A stretch of 64,000 bases of DNA from Cinclus cinclus (GCF_963662255.1 NC_085047.1:11152347-11216346), one strand, 5' to 3'; counted from the first letter of the stretch, positions 24,501 to 40,300 are shown. A program made the numbers and translations. The notes: a model not told the origin generated them from the letters alone.

Positions 24501-27500
24501 TCACAGCACAGAAGAGTTCTTTGATGCAAGGAAAAAATGACAGATCTCTCTGTATTCTCTATTTGTATATATAAATATATATAAAAATTTTAAAAACTCT
24601 TTGTCTCCCTCAAGCAGATTTTTTTTGCCATATATACATGGTAAATAAGGATTTAGTAATTTAAATCAAAAATATATCCCACAAAAATAGGTAGTTTTTG
24701 TTAGCAGAAGTCATGTGCACAGCTGTTTTTCAAAAGCCAGGATGTCTGGCTTTAAAACTGAAACTATATTTTCAGAAGAATTCATCTGACTCCTGTTTAA
24801 GTCTGACTCCAGTGAATGTGCCGGTTATGTTAGTTGAGAGGTTGACTTACACTACAAGATTTTTTGTTTTTTTTTCCTGAAATGAGTGAAACTCCACCAA
24901 AACAATTTTTTCTAAGATGCTTTATCTTTTACTTTGGTTAAAAATAGTGAGATATGCATAATATGTCAAGTTTGCAAGCTATCTTTTCGAGTCAGTATTT
25001 TACCTGTGCAATGGCTATTGATTTGAAGTTGCTAATGATGTCCTTTGCTTTTAAGAAAAAGTAAAGAAAGGGTGAGGGGACTCTCATTTCTTGTTTATTT
25101 TTAAATGTTTAAAGGACAGCAATGGTAATCTGGAGTTGGCTGTGGCTTTTCTCACTGCAAAGAATGCCAAGGTTCCTCAGCTAGAGGAGGCAACTTACTA
25201 CCAAACAGCCCTTCCTGGGAATGACAGATACATCAGCGTGGGCAGCCAGGCAGACACCAGTAGGTATTTTTTTCTCTTCAGAAATTTAGTTGAAAGGCAT
25301 GGGAAATGAAACCTTGCCTATGACATGTGACATAACTGTTAATCTGCAGATAATTTACTTATCGATTCTTAGATTATTATGTATTCTCTCTTTCCTTATT
25401 TCAGTGGGTTTTTTTGTTGTTTTTTGTTTTTGGTTTTGTTTTGTTTTTAATTTGAGTGACCTTTAGGCATTACCTTTACCTGTATGTATGGTACTGATCA
25501 AAGGGTGAATAACTGAGCTTTCTATGTTTTATTTTCCTTTTATGTCTCCCCCTCCCTCCCCCCCATTACAGGTTTTATTTTGGGGTCATGCCGTGAATAA
25601 TTTAAGGAAAAGCTGGGTATTCCTCTGTCAAAACAAAATTAGAGAAGAGTCTGTCATTGTTTGTCTTAATATGCTAAAGCTTTGTTCTTAAGAGTAGCTT
25701 CTCCCTGACAGGAATGACTTTCCCAAAGGGGCAAATGGGAGGTTAAGTGTGAATTTTTACACACATTTTACACATTTTAACTCCTACTAAAGGGGTAGAT
25801 TATTTTATATATTAAATTAGCGTGAAATGTACCTGATTTTAAACAGTTTCATTTAGTTGATACAGGAGGTTGCACAACCTGCATTTCTCTAAGTCTTGCA
25901 GGTTCTAAATCCTCTGCTTCCATGTACAGTTATTGTTATTGGGGGAAAGAAATAAATGTTTTCTGCAAATAAATATAGGAAATAACATAGAAGGAAAAGT
26001 CAAAGGAGGTTTTGTAGTAGGATTGGTAGCTGTAAAATCCAAGTTTCTTGATGCTATAGTTACTTTACACCATTCACAATGCAAATGGAGAATATTTTAA
26101 TTATATATCAGTTCTTTGGCCATATATATAGCACATCTATGTAGATTTTATTAAACAAGTAGAATTATTTAGTGCTTCCTGCACTAGGATTTTTCCCCCT
26201 TTGTTTTGCTTATGGTGGCTTCAATGTGAAGAAGTTTAGTTAGATCTCCTTATCAGTTGTACAATTAATTCTGTCTGTAGAACCTTCATATGAACTTTAT
26301 AAACTTTTTTTAATTAGAGATGAGTTTATTCTCAGCAAGTCTGATCTGAAAACTGCATTTAAATCCTTGGTATTATTAGCAACCCTGTATAAAGAGTCCT
26401 GAGTGCATTATAGGTAGTTGTGTTATCCATGTACTAAGTTGTGGGGGGTGGCTTGGGGTTTTTTGTGTGTTTTTTCTTTTCAATTCTTTGGAAAGAAAAC
26501 ACACACAACCTTCCCCATATGTTTAATTATCAGTGTCAGAAAATTGCCTTTGAGGAAATAAAGGGTATCAAGAACGAACTCAACACTGTCATAGTTTCTA
26601 GTACTGACAACTTACTATGGCAGTGGAATAGTAAGCTGGATTCTCTTGGAATCTGTGTTTAATTAGATTTAATAGCAATCCCATTAATAGAAGTATTTAG
26701 TTTTGCTGTCACTTACTGTGCTGTGCAACCTTATTGAAGAAATGAGGTGACAAGGGATATGAATCAAACCTGCAAGAGGCCACATTACCCATGGCAGATT
26801 GTCTAACTGAGAAGAGTGGGTCTTGAGCTGTATATTCTGAGGTGAATTTCAGGATTCTCTTCTCTTTTCTGGAGGGCTGAAGGCAGATTCCTTACAGTTA
26901 CACAGCACGACAAGTCAGTGATCAAGAAACACCAACTGTTGTGGAAAATATAGTTTTTTAATTTTGTTTTTATTTTAAACATCATTAGTGTCTGGTCAGG
27001 TCCTCACTGGCAACAAAGATGAGAGCTCTTGGCCAGTCTTTGCTGTTTTAGTTAGACTGAAAACACATTGCAATAATGGCATCTGTCAATTTTTCATCAT
27101 ATTGGAGGACTTACAAGGCAAGAACTGAACACCTACAGCAGAATAAAAGCCTAAACCAGTGTGATTGTGAACCACCCCCCAGGCTCCTGTGACATCTAGT
27201 GAATGCTTCTGGAAGAAATCTACACTTACCTTGTAATATGCTTGCCTGTAATTATTTGGATTCTAGATTTTAAAAATGCAGTGCACCAAAAAGGCCAAGT
27301 CTCAGGGCCCCCTACTAGTAAACACCCGTGTGTAAGGGAGTGTGAAAGAGCAGTGATTTGTGAGGAGAGAATGGAAGGGTGAGCACAGAATTGAAAACCT
27401 TTAGCAGTTGGCTTTAACCATCAGCATTCCCTTCTGCAAAAGAACATTTATTAGCAGTTGTCAGGCTATGCTGAGTTGCTGACAGGAACTTGTCTCGAAT

Positions 27501-30500
27501 TTGACTCCCTTTATTATCCCACATAGGAATAATTACATGAGTTAATTATTACTCACCCTTAGTGTTCCTTACTGCTTAACTACCTCTGTGCGTTTGGAGC
27601 TTGGGATGTTAAGAGTCACTGAGCTTTGTGGTCCTGCCAAGTATCCAAACTGGGAATGAGATTCACAGATAAATACCAGAGCTGTCTTTCATGCCACACA
27701 AGACCTCCAGCCATTTACAAAGGCCATTGAGTGTATTCCTTGCATAAAGATACATCAGATGTCTTCTGTGAGCTTGACTGGCTACATTTCTTTGACACGT
27801 TTGTTTAGTTAAGGGGTAAAATGAAAATCTTAGTGTGCACCGTAACAGCCAGAATTGTGCACTGGCTCTTCCAAAAGTGACAGTGATCATAAGTGGTTTG
27901 AGAGTTGCATCCAGGATGGTAGACAGTGTAAGGAAACCTGGTTTCTCTTTTTACCAAATGCAACATTTCAGCAGCTGCAAAAAAATGATAGGTTTTCATT
28001 AAATCTACTCCATCTGTTAAAAAACCTCCATCTGACTTGCACAATCAGTGTTACTCATGCTAATTGCTTTTTTGTCTGTTCAAAATGGCATGTGCAAGCA
28101 CCTGCAAATGTAGTATTTTCACATCAACAGTAATGCAAGCTTAATCTGATCCTTTTGCAAAGGTGGTTTTAAAATTTTGACTTCTTATCTCCTTCTTGCA
28201 CTCTGTGAGGAGAAAATGCTGAAGCATTAGGCCTGCAGTGTACAGATGCACACCTTTTAGTCTAAGGTAATTTTAATGTTCCACTTGGTAGAGGAAATCC
28301 TAGGCATTGTACTTAAAGACAAACAAGACAAGTTTAGTAGTACTTCCAAAACTTTTCACTTTATCTAATTCTCTAGAAACCTTTTTATTCCCATTTTAAG
28401 TAATTTTGTATATTTTCATCTATTGCTGCACCACAGAACTGTTGGATTGCTAAGAATGTATTCATTTTCTTCTTATTATTGGAGGAACTTGAAGAACCCA
28501 GGGTTTAAGGAAGTAACAATGAAGAGATGTATTTTGGAAGTTGTGTTGTGTTCCAATGAAACAGCTGTCAGGACAAATTCTCTCCTTCCCTTCTTTTGAA
28601 AACTTAGTTATTTTTCATTAAAACTGGATTAGTAGACTTCACCATCGCACATTCCATAGCCAAAACAAAAGATTTTAAGCCCTTTTATAAGGAGTTATTA
28701 CAGTGTAAATGTAATATGAAATGCTGCACACAGCAATTTGAGGATTGTAGACTTCATGGCTTCTGGCTTTTTATATCTTCCTCTTCTTACTTTGAGCTTT
28801 TGCATATGTTTCAAAAGTCACTCAGCCCTTCCTTTGATGTAGAGTTTAGGCTCAATTATGCCTAAACCCTTCTGAAGCAATGTTTGTAAAACATTTCTTA
28901 CTGTTTCATTCTAAAGACTGAAAAGTTTATAGTGTGATTTCTTTTGGAGCTTCACTGTTCCTACTTTTAGATTCCTAGTGTCTTGCCTAAATCCCTTTTG
29001 CTTCAGGTTAAGTCCTTTACCCCTTGTGTGCCCCCTGTGGAAATGATAGCACACTTCATTCCTTTTATTTCAGATGAAGTGTTGCGTGCTCAAAGACAGT
29101 GTATCAGGACTTCTCTCAGATCAGTCTAAATGAAACCCAGTGAATTCCTTTCAACTATTTGGATGCATTTCCTATACCTATTGTCTTTTTTTTCCTCCCC
29201 TTCTAGGCCTTTTTTAGTATGTTTTTTTTTTCTGAGCTGTGGCAGTTGAAGCAATAATGAAGACATCAGCTTAGTTCTTAAGAAAAATAGGTGAATCTAT
29301 AAATATCCACGTAGTACTCTGACAGAAGTATAACACTTCCTATTTTCTTCAGTGCTGTGATGATGTGAATTGCAGATTGAACATGAGTCGGCTGCAGCTC
29401 CTGGATCCTTCTTGGCACAAGTCCTAGTCAGTCCTTATTCTCTAGCTGTTCATTTATTATTTCTGTGAGTAGAGTTTGACAGTGGCTTCTTCTGTCACCT
29501 TGCCTAACTCAGGCATTGCTATGTGTCTTCATCACATTTCCTTCTATATCAAGGATTATTTGTGTCATCTCAATTCAGGCTCCTGGGAGTTTTGCCAGCT
29601 TGGTATGTCAAAATCCCTGCTTCAGTATGTCTGGTGTCTTGTACCTTGAGGTCGGTCCTCTTTTTATCTTACACAGTCACTTGTTGCTTTGTGCCATGCT
29701 TACCTTTCTCCTTCCCCATCAATGTGCGAGTTGTTGGTTTAAGGTGTTATAGTTGTAGGGTGTTGTAAACACAGCTGAGATGAGGGAGCTGTGGGATAGT
29801 GGAGGCCAATATTTATTTACAAGCTCCTGCACCAGTACAGCAGTTTGAATTGGCTGAATTGCTGCAGGGGTGCTGGGTGCTCTGCCCCCATCCAGTTTTA
29901 ACAAAAATTTGCATATACAGCCACCTAAATTCCTTTAAATCTTCATGTTAGGAGCCTGAACCACTGTGAATTTAACATCACAGAATAAGTGGCAGTATGT
30001 AGGATCTTGCTTAGCTCTGCTTGTAATAAATGAACCCGATTTAGTCTCAACTCCATTTAAAAATTTTTAACTTGATGATGTGTTGAAATTGGAATGTAGC
30101 TGCTAGATTTTCATGCTTTGCACTACTCAACTGGACCCTTCAAGGCTGCCCCTTTATTTTTTCTCTCCTTGTTCCAGTTCTTTCATCACTGTGGATATTC
30201 ATTGCCTGTCCCTGAGTTCAAGTGCTACTTCTGATCTGTCTCTCATGCTGAGTTTCCCAGCCTACTTAAGTTTAAAGTTCCTACTCTCTGCCTCCTCCTT
30301 GTATAAGTACCAAGTCAACAGCACAGTAATTATTTTAATCACCTAGGCAATAATCATGTAAGAACCATTTATTTAAATGATGATAGAAACTTCCTAAGTA
30401 AACAGTTTAATACATTTGTTTTAAAAAAAGAATATTTATAGGGATAGATAGCTATAGTGTGTGTGTGTGTTTGATACATACACTGGTATATTTGTCCCAA

Positions 30501-31259
30501 ATTTCAATATACAATTTAAAATTGTTTTGTAGAATTACAGTGTCAAACTCTCAGAATCTTATGTATCAGAAAGGCACGTTATTATATAATAATAATGTTG
30601 CAAACCAGGAATACATTTTTTTGTAAAACAGATGATTAATTATGAATGATAATTTTTGCTGAATAAAAACCCATGCACTAAGCCATGTGTTGATGAGAAG
30701 TTTTTTCGCTCATAGAGAATTTTTTATAAGCAAACTTTATTTACTAGTCATGGCCTGGTTAAGAATGTTTACATTTTCTAAAGCTATTTGACATTAAAGT
30801 AAATAAGTGCCTTTATGAGGATGAGCCAATGAGAACTGAAGTGTTCTGTGGACTAAATGAGAGGAGTATGACAAAACTGGCATGTGTAAATTAAAGTCAG
30901 GTAGCTAATTTTGGACAAATGGCATTATTCTTACACCTTTATGAAATACATCCATCAGCCTATCACAGAAAAAAACTTGTGTGTCTGATAAAAACTTTGG
31001 GTAAAAGTAATCTTTTTTGTTTTTCTTCAAACTCATACTTAAAACAGAAATCTGTTCATCAGATAGGAAACTTCAGCAGTTCAATTTCATTAGTTTTACT
31101 ACTAATAGCAGTAACATTAACATCCCCAGGCAAGAATTTATAGAACAAGAAGATATTTTAAAAGAAAAACGAGAAAAAAAGTACATTAATTTCATGTATT
31201 ATATGCACACTTGTATAATGTATAGCCATCTGACAGGAATGCAGAATGTGGAGACAAGG

Positions 31260-31304
<45 letters not shown>

Positions 31305-34300
31305 TATTTTTGGCTTTTTAGGGCAAAGAGTTTAGTCTCAGACTTACTCTTCTTTTATGACTTCTACTGAAGTCTTTATAATCTTATTTAGGATTCAAGT
31401 TGTATGTGTTGCAGCTTAATGAATTACTGTTTCAGCTATAAATACATTAGCTTAAATGTCAAACCATTTTTGTTTTACATTTGCTATGAACTAAAAGCTT
31501 GCATGAAGTAGGTTACCATGGGTGAGCTGATATTTATAAATGTGTTTTTTTGACATAAATTATGCTAGGTAAACTCTCTGTGGCATGAATTGATTGCACC
31601 ACTCACATGTAGTGGTGATACCTGGCAGTGTGTCTTCACTCTACTGTCTTTTTTTCATGTAGAGAAGTAACAAAGTATGAGTAGAACATTTCTGAAGAGA
31701 TGGTGTCTGCTCCAAAACCCTTGTATGCCAAAACAAACTCTTTTGGCTCATCATAAATTGTAATATTAAAACCCCAAATCTTTTATTTACGTTTGCTTTT
31801 GGAAAGGAAACAGAAGTAGAAGATTTGGTGTTTTAGTAATAAAATTATGTAATTGCTGGTAATATGAATGGTAATGAACTTCTAAACACATAAGGTGGTG
31901 GTATAGATTAATAAAAATTAGAGAGCTAGGGTGTTGCAAAGAAATTGAATATTTTAATGGAAGTGTGAGTTGGAGTTGATCCAGATAGATTTTTGTGTAA
32001 TGGGAGAGGTTTTGTTAAACACATAATTTTCACCTACATTAAGAGTTCTTTTCTGGAAAATAGCCCCCATGCAGAGAAGCTGACTTCTTAATCCAACTTT
32101 ATTGTCATATAAAAACGTCACCACTCTTTCCTGACTAGGGACTTGCTCAAGGACCATTGCTCTCTGTAAGGAAGTGACCAGAGCAATCCCATACTTGTCC
32201 ATCAGCATGTGTGGCTACTGGGTTGTGACCACTATTCCTACTTTGATAAATAGAGTTTGGCTCCAGGGAAGATGAGGTGCTGTGTGTGGCTCCTTGTAAA
32301 CATGGAGAAAACACAACACAAGCACCACATTTTAGAGCATAATAGGTAGAGCGTGTGTGGTGAGGGGATCCTCTCATTTCTGTCAACCTGTCTAGTCTCC
32401 TCCTGCTGTCAGGCTGTAGGACAGAGCCAGGTTTGCATGTCACCCAGGCATCCAAATGTTCTCAGCGTGACAGCATGTTTATCAAAGCTTCTCAGCTTCT
32501 GCAGGTAGTGGTTGTAATTGCTTTAGTACTTCTGAAGTAGAATTTCAGGCATCTGAGTTGAAGTACCTTCTGTTATGCTGGAAGATCTGAGCTGACTGTA
32601 GAAGGCCTAAGAATAAAATTAGGAAGTGTTGCTTTTATAGCAATAGTGTTTTTCTATACTTCTAGAACATGATAGGTTGCCCAGTGTAGTCTGCAGGTAA
32701 GAGTCCTCCATTTAAAGGCCGACTAAATAAAATAGAAGTTCAACCATTATTTAGAGAAAACAGAGCCAAGTTTAAAACTAGGTTTTGAAATTGCTGATGT
32801 TAACAGAAAAGTTTCTTTGCAACTTCTTTCTTGTTTCAGCTTTCTGCAAGGACAGGTCATCCCGGTTTCTGTTCATGCATGACTGTGGCAATGAGTTTTG
32901 TATACTATGTTTAGTGCTTTGTTCTGATCCAGTGAGAAACATCCCCAAAAAAGAAAGCCCAGGGGAATAGGGGAAGCTACAGTCTCTACAGCAGGCCAGC
33001 CCATGAAAAGGGAGAAGTCGGAACGTAGTCAGATAAGCTCTTTGGAGTAATTGGGTTGGCCCGTGGAAGGAGAAATGCTGGCAAGCCTCTTGTCTTTCTT
33101 TGTGAGCAAATGCCAGTTTCAGATCTGTATCTCTGTCTCCTAGAGCCTTTCAGCTTCTAGTGGCCAAACCCCAGGCTGGAGACAAGTCCCTTTCACAACT
33201 CTTTGGGTAAACTTTGCCTTGGAAGGGAAAGACTCAAACCAGCCAATCCTCCATGTACACATATGTCTGATATTTCACACAAGAGTCCCTTTGGCACTTC
33301 TTTCTTTCTGTCTGCCTGACTTGGAAAATGAGACTTCTGACACTTGAAATGGTGATAAGCAGTGACTTTGACTTTTTTGAAGGTCTTGTGCACCTGATGG
33401 ACATTCCTGTAGGCTTTAGCTGCTCTAAAAGCTTGACTGTGCGTGATGGGGATGTGATTTGTGTTGTGGTATCTAGTAGGTTCCCATCTGAATTGGGAGG
33501 AGAGGTGTTGCTGCTGACCTCAGGAAATAAGGAAGTTTCTGGGAGATGTCAGTCTTTGATCCTTTGTATAATAAGAGTTGGTGAAGGTGGCAGGAGTAGA
33601 GCTGTTTTCAGTCAGTAGTCCATCCAGTATTCCCTGTGTATCCAAGTATGGATCCTCATTTTGTCTCCAGTATTTGGGTTTTTTCATGTTGAGATGGGGT
33701 ACTTTCAGTACATGAAATCAGGTTTAGAAAAGGAATGCACAAAGAGGATAGAAAATAATTAGGTTGAGTAAGGAACTCTCCCACTTGTTATGAAACTCTG
33801 TGGAAGTATTTGGCTCACCAGGGTACAGAGATACATGTAGAAGTTGGGGCTGTGTTGGGAAAACTTCATTGCATGTTCCTTCATGAGGAGGAAAAATCAA
33901 CTGTGCTCAGTTAAGGTATCCTTTTTAAGTAAGGTCCTCTTCATCATATGTTCCCTGAAGCAACTGATCTCAGGAGCTGAAGTAATGCATTTAAGTGTAT
34001 TGCTTTAAGAAGGCTTTCAGTAAACATGTATTCCTGAATTTGTCCTGTAGCTTTGTGAAACTTAAGAACATTAGCAGCAAGAACTACAGCCCATCATACC
34101 AAGAGTGAGCTGAGGTTTTTATCTGGCTTGGAGGCAGAAGGGAGCTGTTAGCAGGGTTAGTGGTTGGAAGAGCATAGTGCACAGGAGGGATGGACTGGAA
34201 TGATGCTCAGCAATCCACGTGGGCTCTCTCCTCTACAGTAAGACTTAACTTTCATTCTGTTTCACTTTTAATTTTGAGAAAGATAGTTTTGCTTTTCAGA

Positions 34301-37300
34301 TGTGATTGATCTCACTGGAGATGATAAAGATGATCTTCAGAGGGCAATTGCCTTGAGTTTGGAGGAATCAAACAGGGCATTCAGGGAGACTGGAATAACA
34401 GATGAGGAGCAAGCCATTAGCAGGTAAACAACCAACTTATATAAAGCAGAAATTAAATTAAAGAGCTGGAGATTGGCCTGTATTGCTTTTTTAAACTTTT
34501 AACAAATAATAACTTGTTTACTTTTACTTGTGCTACTGATATGCCTGGCTTCAGGATGCTGCTATATTGTATTGTATGTTCTACACTGGAAAATAGTCTA
34601 TTATGTGTGGACTAGGATTTAATAGTATGTTTCATATTTATGTATTTCTTTAAATATGGAGGAAGTGGATGGAGATAGAGAATATGTGGTCATATTTAAA
34701 TAGGACCTAAACCCGGAAGTTTCTCTTATGTATCAGGTAAAAAACAACAAAACCAAAATATAATTAAGAAGCTAATAAGTACTTTGTCCTGTTTTTTGCG
34801 GTGTTCATTTTAAAACAGCATTTTCTTCTCTCTTTGCTGAGGCTGAGATTGAGGGAGCAGGAATACTAAGAGCAGCTGCAGCATTTTAGCAGATGAAGAA
34901 TGTTATTAACCTATTTAACAAATAAAATTTGTAGGCTTTGAGTGAAGTTCTGGATTTAAAGTTTTATAAACTTAACTCAGTTTGGGTGTGATAGGAGTCT
35001 TTGAGCTAACTGTTGATAAGATTTTATGGTAAGTTTTTTGTGCATTATATGTTTATTGGTAACATTGATACAATTATGGAATATTTGGGACTTGAACTAA
35101 GCCTGGGTGTAGGTTTCTGTGGGAGGGATGTTGTTTCTTTTTTTCCATCTGTAACTGGCCTTGGGAGGAATGTTGAGTTTTTCATTTGTGGCTGACCTTG
35201 TTCTAAGGGAAACAGGCAATGGTTTGATCCCTGATAGGCATAAAGTACTGCCTCCTTGTAAAAGACCAATTTTATAAAAAAAACCAATTTAGATGGGAAG
35301 ATTAACCACAATAATTCTTTTTCTCAGTTCATTGTTTTTTACAGGCTACATGACATATTAGAAAATTCCATTTCTGAGAATATGGATATTTTACTGCTAT
35401 ATTTGTATTACTTTATCAACAGTAATTTTCTTTCCCCTTTTGAAAAATAAATATGCTAATTGTGAAAATAAATATGCCCTTCTGCCCTCCCCCCACCACT
35501 GTGAAAAAAGTAGTTTTGTTATATGAATTTAAGATAATGTATTTTAGGAGGAAAGGGTAGGATGAAAGGAATTTATATTCTCATTAACAACTGGAAGAAG
35601 CATTTAAGGGATTGGTTTTTCTATAACCTCAGTATGTGCATGTATATAAGAGGATGATGCAAGTTCTGTCCAGTGTTTTTTTCAGAAGGTCAGCTCTTGC
35701 ATGTTCCTTTTTGAAAGGCAGAATTGTCATAATTACAGAGTTGTGATTTAGGCAGGCACTCAGAAAGATGGACCTATTTCTGGAGATAGAAAATTTTCTC
35801 CCTCTTTTTCTTTACCCAGTCCTTGGCTGCTTCTGCTATGCTCAATTCTTGGGAGCCTTGAAGATTTAGGATTTTTGCTCTAGACTTGGTTTTTCACTTT
35901 TGAAACTGAAAACCCCTCTTTGGTCCTATATGCTTAGCCCATAACTTGGTATTATAAATACTTTCTACTTAAATTACAGTGTATATTTTTTTGGCTACAG
36001 AAAATAACAAAGGATGCCTTTTTTCTCTATGTACAAAGGCATCTAGACAATCTGGTTATTTGTAGAGAAAGCGATGGTCTTATGAAATAGAGACTTGCAT
36101 CTTATGGCAAAACTGCACTTAGTAACATGTGCAATGTCAAATGAAGAGCTTGTTTCAGGTCATGTCACCCTTGGTGCACTGCACCACTTTTTCTATGCTT
36201 GCTGGAGGGTTTGTTGGACCATTTGTTGCACAAATTCATTTCACAAAGCCATAAAAAATATTCACTGACAGATCCGTAGTGTTTCACGACACAAGGAAGG
36301 GAATGGGATTTAGCTTGTGAATGAAGGCAGAGAAGCATGATGATCTTGAAGATTTTGGCATCATTGGGCCATTAGATCAACTCAGTAACGTAGCAGGAAG
36401 CACCCTGAGCTGATGGCAAATTATGTCAGCTTTGAGCAAATACAGGAAGTTCAGAGTTCTTGAATTCTTGATCTGGGCTGTTCACTCGGCTTCCTTAACT
36501 GATTTCCTTAACTTCCATAACTTCAGACTGGTTTTATTACCAAAAAAGCAAACAAAACAAAAAAAAAACCACCCCACCCCACTTCATAGTTAACACCCCA
36601 CAGAAGAATGTTGGCACTCCAATAGAAAGCACAGGATCTGTACAGAATTTCTCAAAACAAAATGTAGAACACTGTGGTTGTAAACAATTCATGCTACAGC
36701 CATTTACTTTTGATTTTCTAGATAAAAGAAGTAGAAATCAAATAGGAGGTCAATAATAAGCAAATTTAAACTGTGGAAATATTTCATTTTAAAAAATGTA
36801 GGCCATGTGCATATTTAAATAGCTTTTGCTGTGGTGGGTATTTTTTTAAAGGTATTCATAGTGGTTGGAATAAATTTGTGCAGATGTTGTTGAGGTTTCC
36901 AAGGGAGAATTAATGCAGTTTTTTTCTTGTGTAATTAATGTGTTAATGCACGTAGAATTTGACTTCCTGGATGTAATTGCCTTAGAATACCTAATGAGGA
37001 CAGATCTGATTGCTGTGTAGGTGTTGGGAGGAGTGCATCTGAAATGTCCAAGTGTCCGAGCTGAACATCTTGTACATGGCACATTTGAAGTCTTTTGCTG
37101 TTTCTTCTTTAAGTCTCCTAGAGAAATGTGCCTGATCAGTGTATTTCCTATTGTGAAGAAGTTTCTTGTGTTTATATTACTTGTCCTGGATTGAAGGAGT
37201 CTGAGGCTGGCCAAATAGGGCTTCACTAGGGAAACCAGTGAGATATTACTGGAAGGAGAAATCAGCTGGCCTGTGTTGTGTTTGTGGTACTTCCTGTATG

Positions 37301-40300
37301 AAAATTAGTCCATGCTGTCAGTGCATAAAGGATGTGCACAGCCCATGGGCCTTTTTTTAAAATCAGGGTCACTGAAGCTGCTGGGCACTCTGCAGTGTGG
37401 TTAGGCACTGTGTGTGTAGATCCAAAGTGGGGTTGTGGAATGTTGTAGAGTCAGGGATATATTCCTGGATATCCAGCTGTAAGACCAGCACAGTACAAAT
37501 ACCTTCTCATGCTCTTTTAGCTGAGTAACCTGACAGTGGGCTTTTCTGCATCATGTTATGTGGGTTTCCTTAGAGTGGTTTGACTGAATCTTTGTGCTGT
37601 GGGCTTGCCTTGCCCAGGCATTTTTGTTTTGCCTGGTGAGTCCCATGCAGTTCTGCAAAGCTGCTTGGCTGCGACCAGCTTGTTCCAGAGAAATAAAACA
37701 CTGCTTTTCAAGTCTCATGCCAAGCCTGGTATTAACTAACCCATGCTACAGCAGTTCCCTCCAAACAGGATTCCAGCCCTTGGAGGTGGGGGATCTGTAG
37801 GTCCTGTGAGTCCAGGGGGATGCCTGCACATAGCTAGATGATGGCTCTGTGCTGGAGACTGTGCTGTTGTCCCCAAGGGTCACCAAGTGGTGCTTGAGCT
37901 CTGTCATCAGAATTGCTAAGCCCTTGCAAAAACTCTCTGGGAGGCTGCTTGTTTTGTCAAGCAGTGTAAGATTCTTGATCCAGATGATGACCCAGATTTG
38001 TGACTCTATGAGTGTAAGACAGTGAGCATTTTATGAGATCCTTATTGTGCTAGCAAATATCTTTATTTATGTAGCTTTCAAGCTGATCAATAGGTTCCTA
38101 TTTACTGTGCTCACTACACTTTATTTCACTTACCATTTTTGATTTAACCGCATTACAGCTATCATTACGTCTTAAAATAATTCAGCACGTAAAATGTGCA
38201 GTTATTGGATGTGCTTTCGGAAGGCAGATAGTGTTATAAGCAGAATTAAGGAAGAAATATCATGATGCCTTCAGAAGCAAATACTTTACATTTCAGGTTG
38301 AGCTAGAGATGAGTAAATCCCTTACCTGCTAAAGAAACTAATTCAAATACAAGAAAGAAATTTTAGTAGGTAATTAAGCTTATGAATGGTAGTACTCATG
38401 GGGTCAGGGAATCATTTCAGTTTGGGAGTATTTCTTTTTCTGAACTTGTATCTTGAAATACCTTGAAATATTCTTGAAATTCTGGGGGGAACAACAAAAA
38501 GAGAAGTTTCATTGTTTACCTGAAACACAAGTGGTGTGAAGTAGGCATTGTAGTCTTGTTACATTAAGGTCCCTTCAGTTTAGTTTAAACAAGATTTTAA
38601 GCAATTCTACCTGCATGACAAATTATTTGAACTATGCATGACATTTTTAAATTGATTTTTAATGTCCCCATTGACCAGCTGTTGCTCTCAAAGCAGAGAT
38701 ATGCACTTTTTTTTGAAGGATTGTATGGTGAAAAGGGAAATGAATTTGATGGTTTCTTTACATTTTGGGGTTTTCTTAGCAGAAAAAACTATCAGAAAAT
38801 AGTCTTAGAACAGTCAGGGTCAGGTTCCATCTCTATGCAGTGTTTGAAGAGATGTCAGAACAGAAACTCTTAGTGGATTTATATGCCTGTCCTTCCAGTG
38901 CTGTTTGTAAGATGGTGTAAAAAACTAAATCGATTAATCCTCAGGGAACTACCAGATTTAGGTTCTTCCTGACACAGATACAAAAGTGGTATCTGTATCG
39001 AATGGTCTCTCAAATTTAAAATGCCCCTCTTTTACTGTATTTTTTTTCTGAAATAAGTGTCAGTGACAAATTAGTATGTTCCCCAGAGCAGTTATCTACA
39101 GCAAATTTATATCAAGCTTCCTAGTTCTTGGTAAGATAGCTTTTCTCCCTTTGGCAGGAACATAGCTTGAATTAAAGATGTAGGTAGGAAACAGAGATTA
39201 TGGGGAGAGGAGCTCTCCGTTTCTGTGTTTTTCCTAAGATGTTCAGACTTTATCCTTTAGGAGCTCCCTTTACAGACCAACCTAAACCAGCCTTTCTTTG
39301 GTGATTAGTGAATCTAGAACTGAGAGGGGGCAACTCTTCATGCTGCTCAGACTGCTTAGATGCTTGTGAAATCCTGTGCTTGGTGTTGGAGAGCAGCTCA
39401 GCCTGTTGTCTGAGAGTTGGATTGGATGGCTGGGGACAGTGACTACTGTGTCAGTAGTGCACACACCAGACTCTTGGCTTATGAGTTAGAGCCACTGTTA
39501 CATGACCTCAATGCATCCATTTCAATCTTTCTATTTAGACTACACCTACCACAGATTACTTAAAAGGTATATTTTGTCACCAGGCTCAGCATATCTGCTG
39601 ATAAAGAAATAATGTATCAAGTGAAGCTTGAGTTGGAGAGCTTCATGCCCATCAGATCTTAGTGTCACGTGAAATATGGATATTCAGCATAAATCACGTA
39701 GGGACAGTTTCCAGCAAAGAAAGTGGTCATTGAAGCATACAATTAAAGTGTTAGGTGGCATTTGAAAAATTGCAGGGAGATGTCTTTCCATGGCTCATAA
39801 AGTAATTACTTGCTATGTAAAGTGATTAACACACTTGCATAAGTTGCAGAAATGGAAACTAAGAAAACTGACTTCGTTTTTGAAAGTTGCCTACCTAGCT
39901 TTGGCTTCCTGTCAGTAAACCAAAGATTGGTGACTTGGTGCTTCGCACAGCAATAAAAGCATTTGAAGATGAAAGCATTGTACTATTAGTGCTGCCTAAA
40001 ATTTGTCCATCATGTTTGAAGCTGGTTCTTAAATAATTGATGACTTGTAGACATGGCTCTTGTATCTAGAGCTCTTACAGGAGATTCATGCACTCACCGA
40101 TACCATTTTCCAAAGGGTAATAGAATTGCTGTAGCATAGCTAAAAGTAAAATAGCATTTTTGAAGACATGTTATTGCATATGTTGCTCAGCAGCAATAAG
40201 TGAATGATGCCATTATGATGTCTATATTGCTACCTGAATGTATTTTACTACTTGGTGGGGTTTGTTTTGTTTTGTTTTTCTGTTTGTTTTTTTTTCTCAC

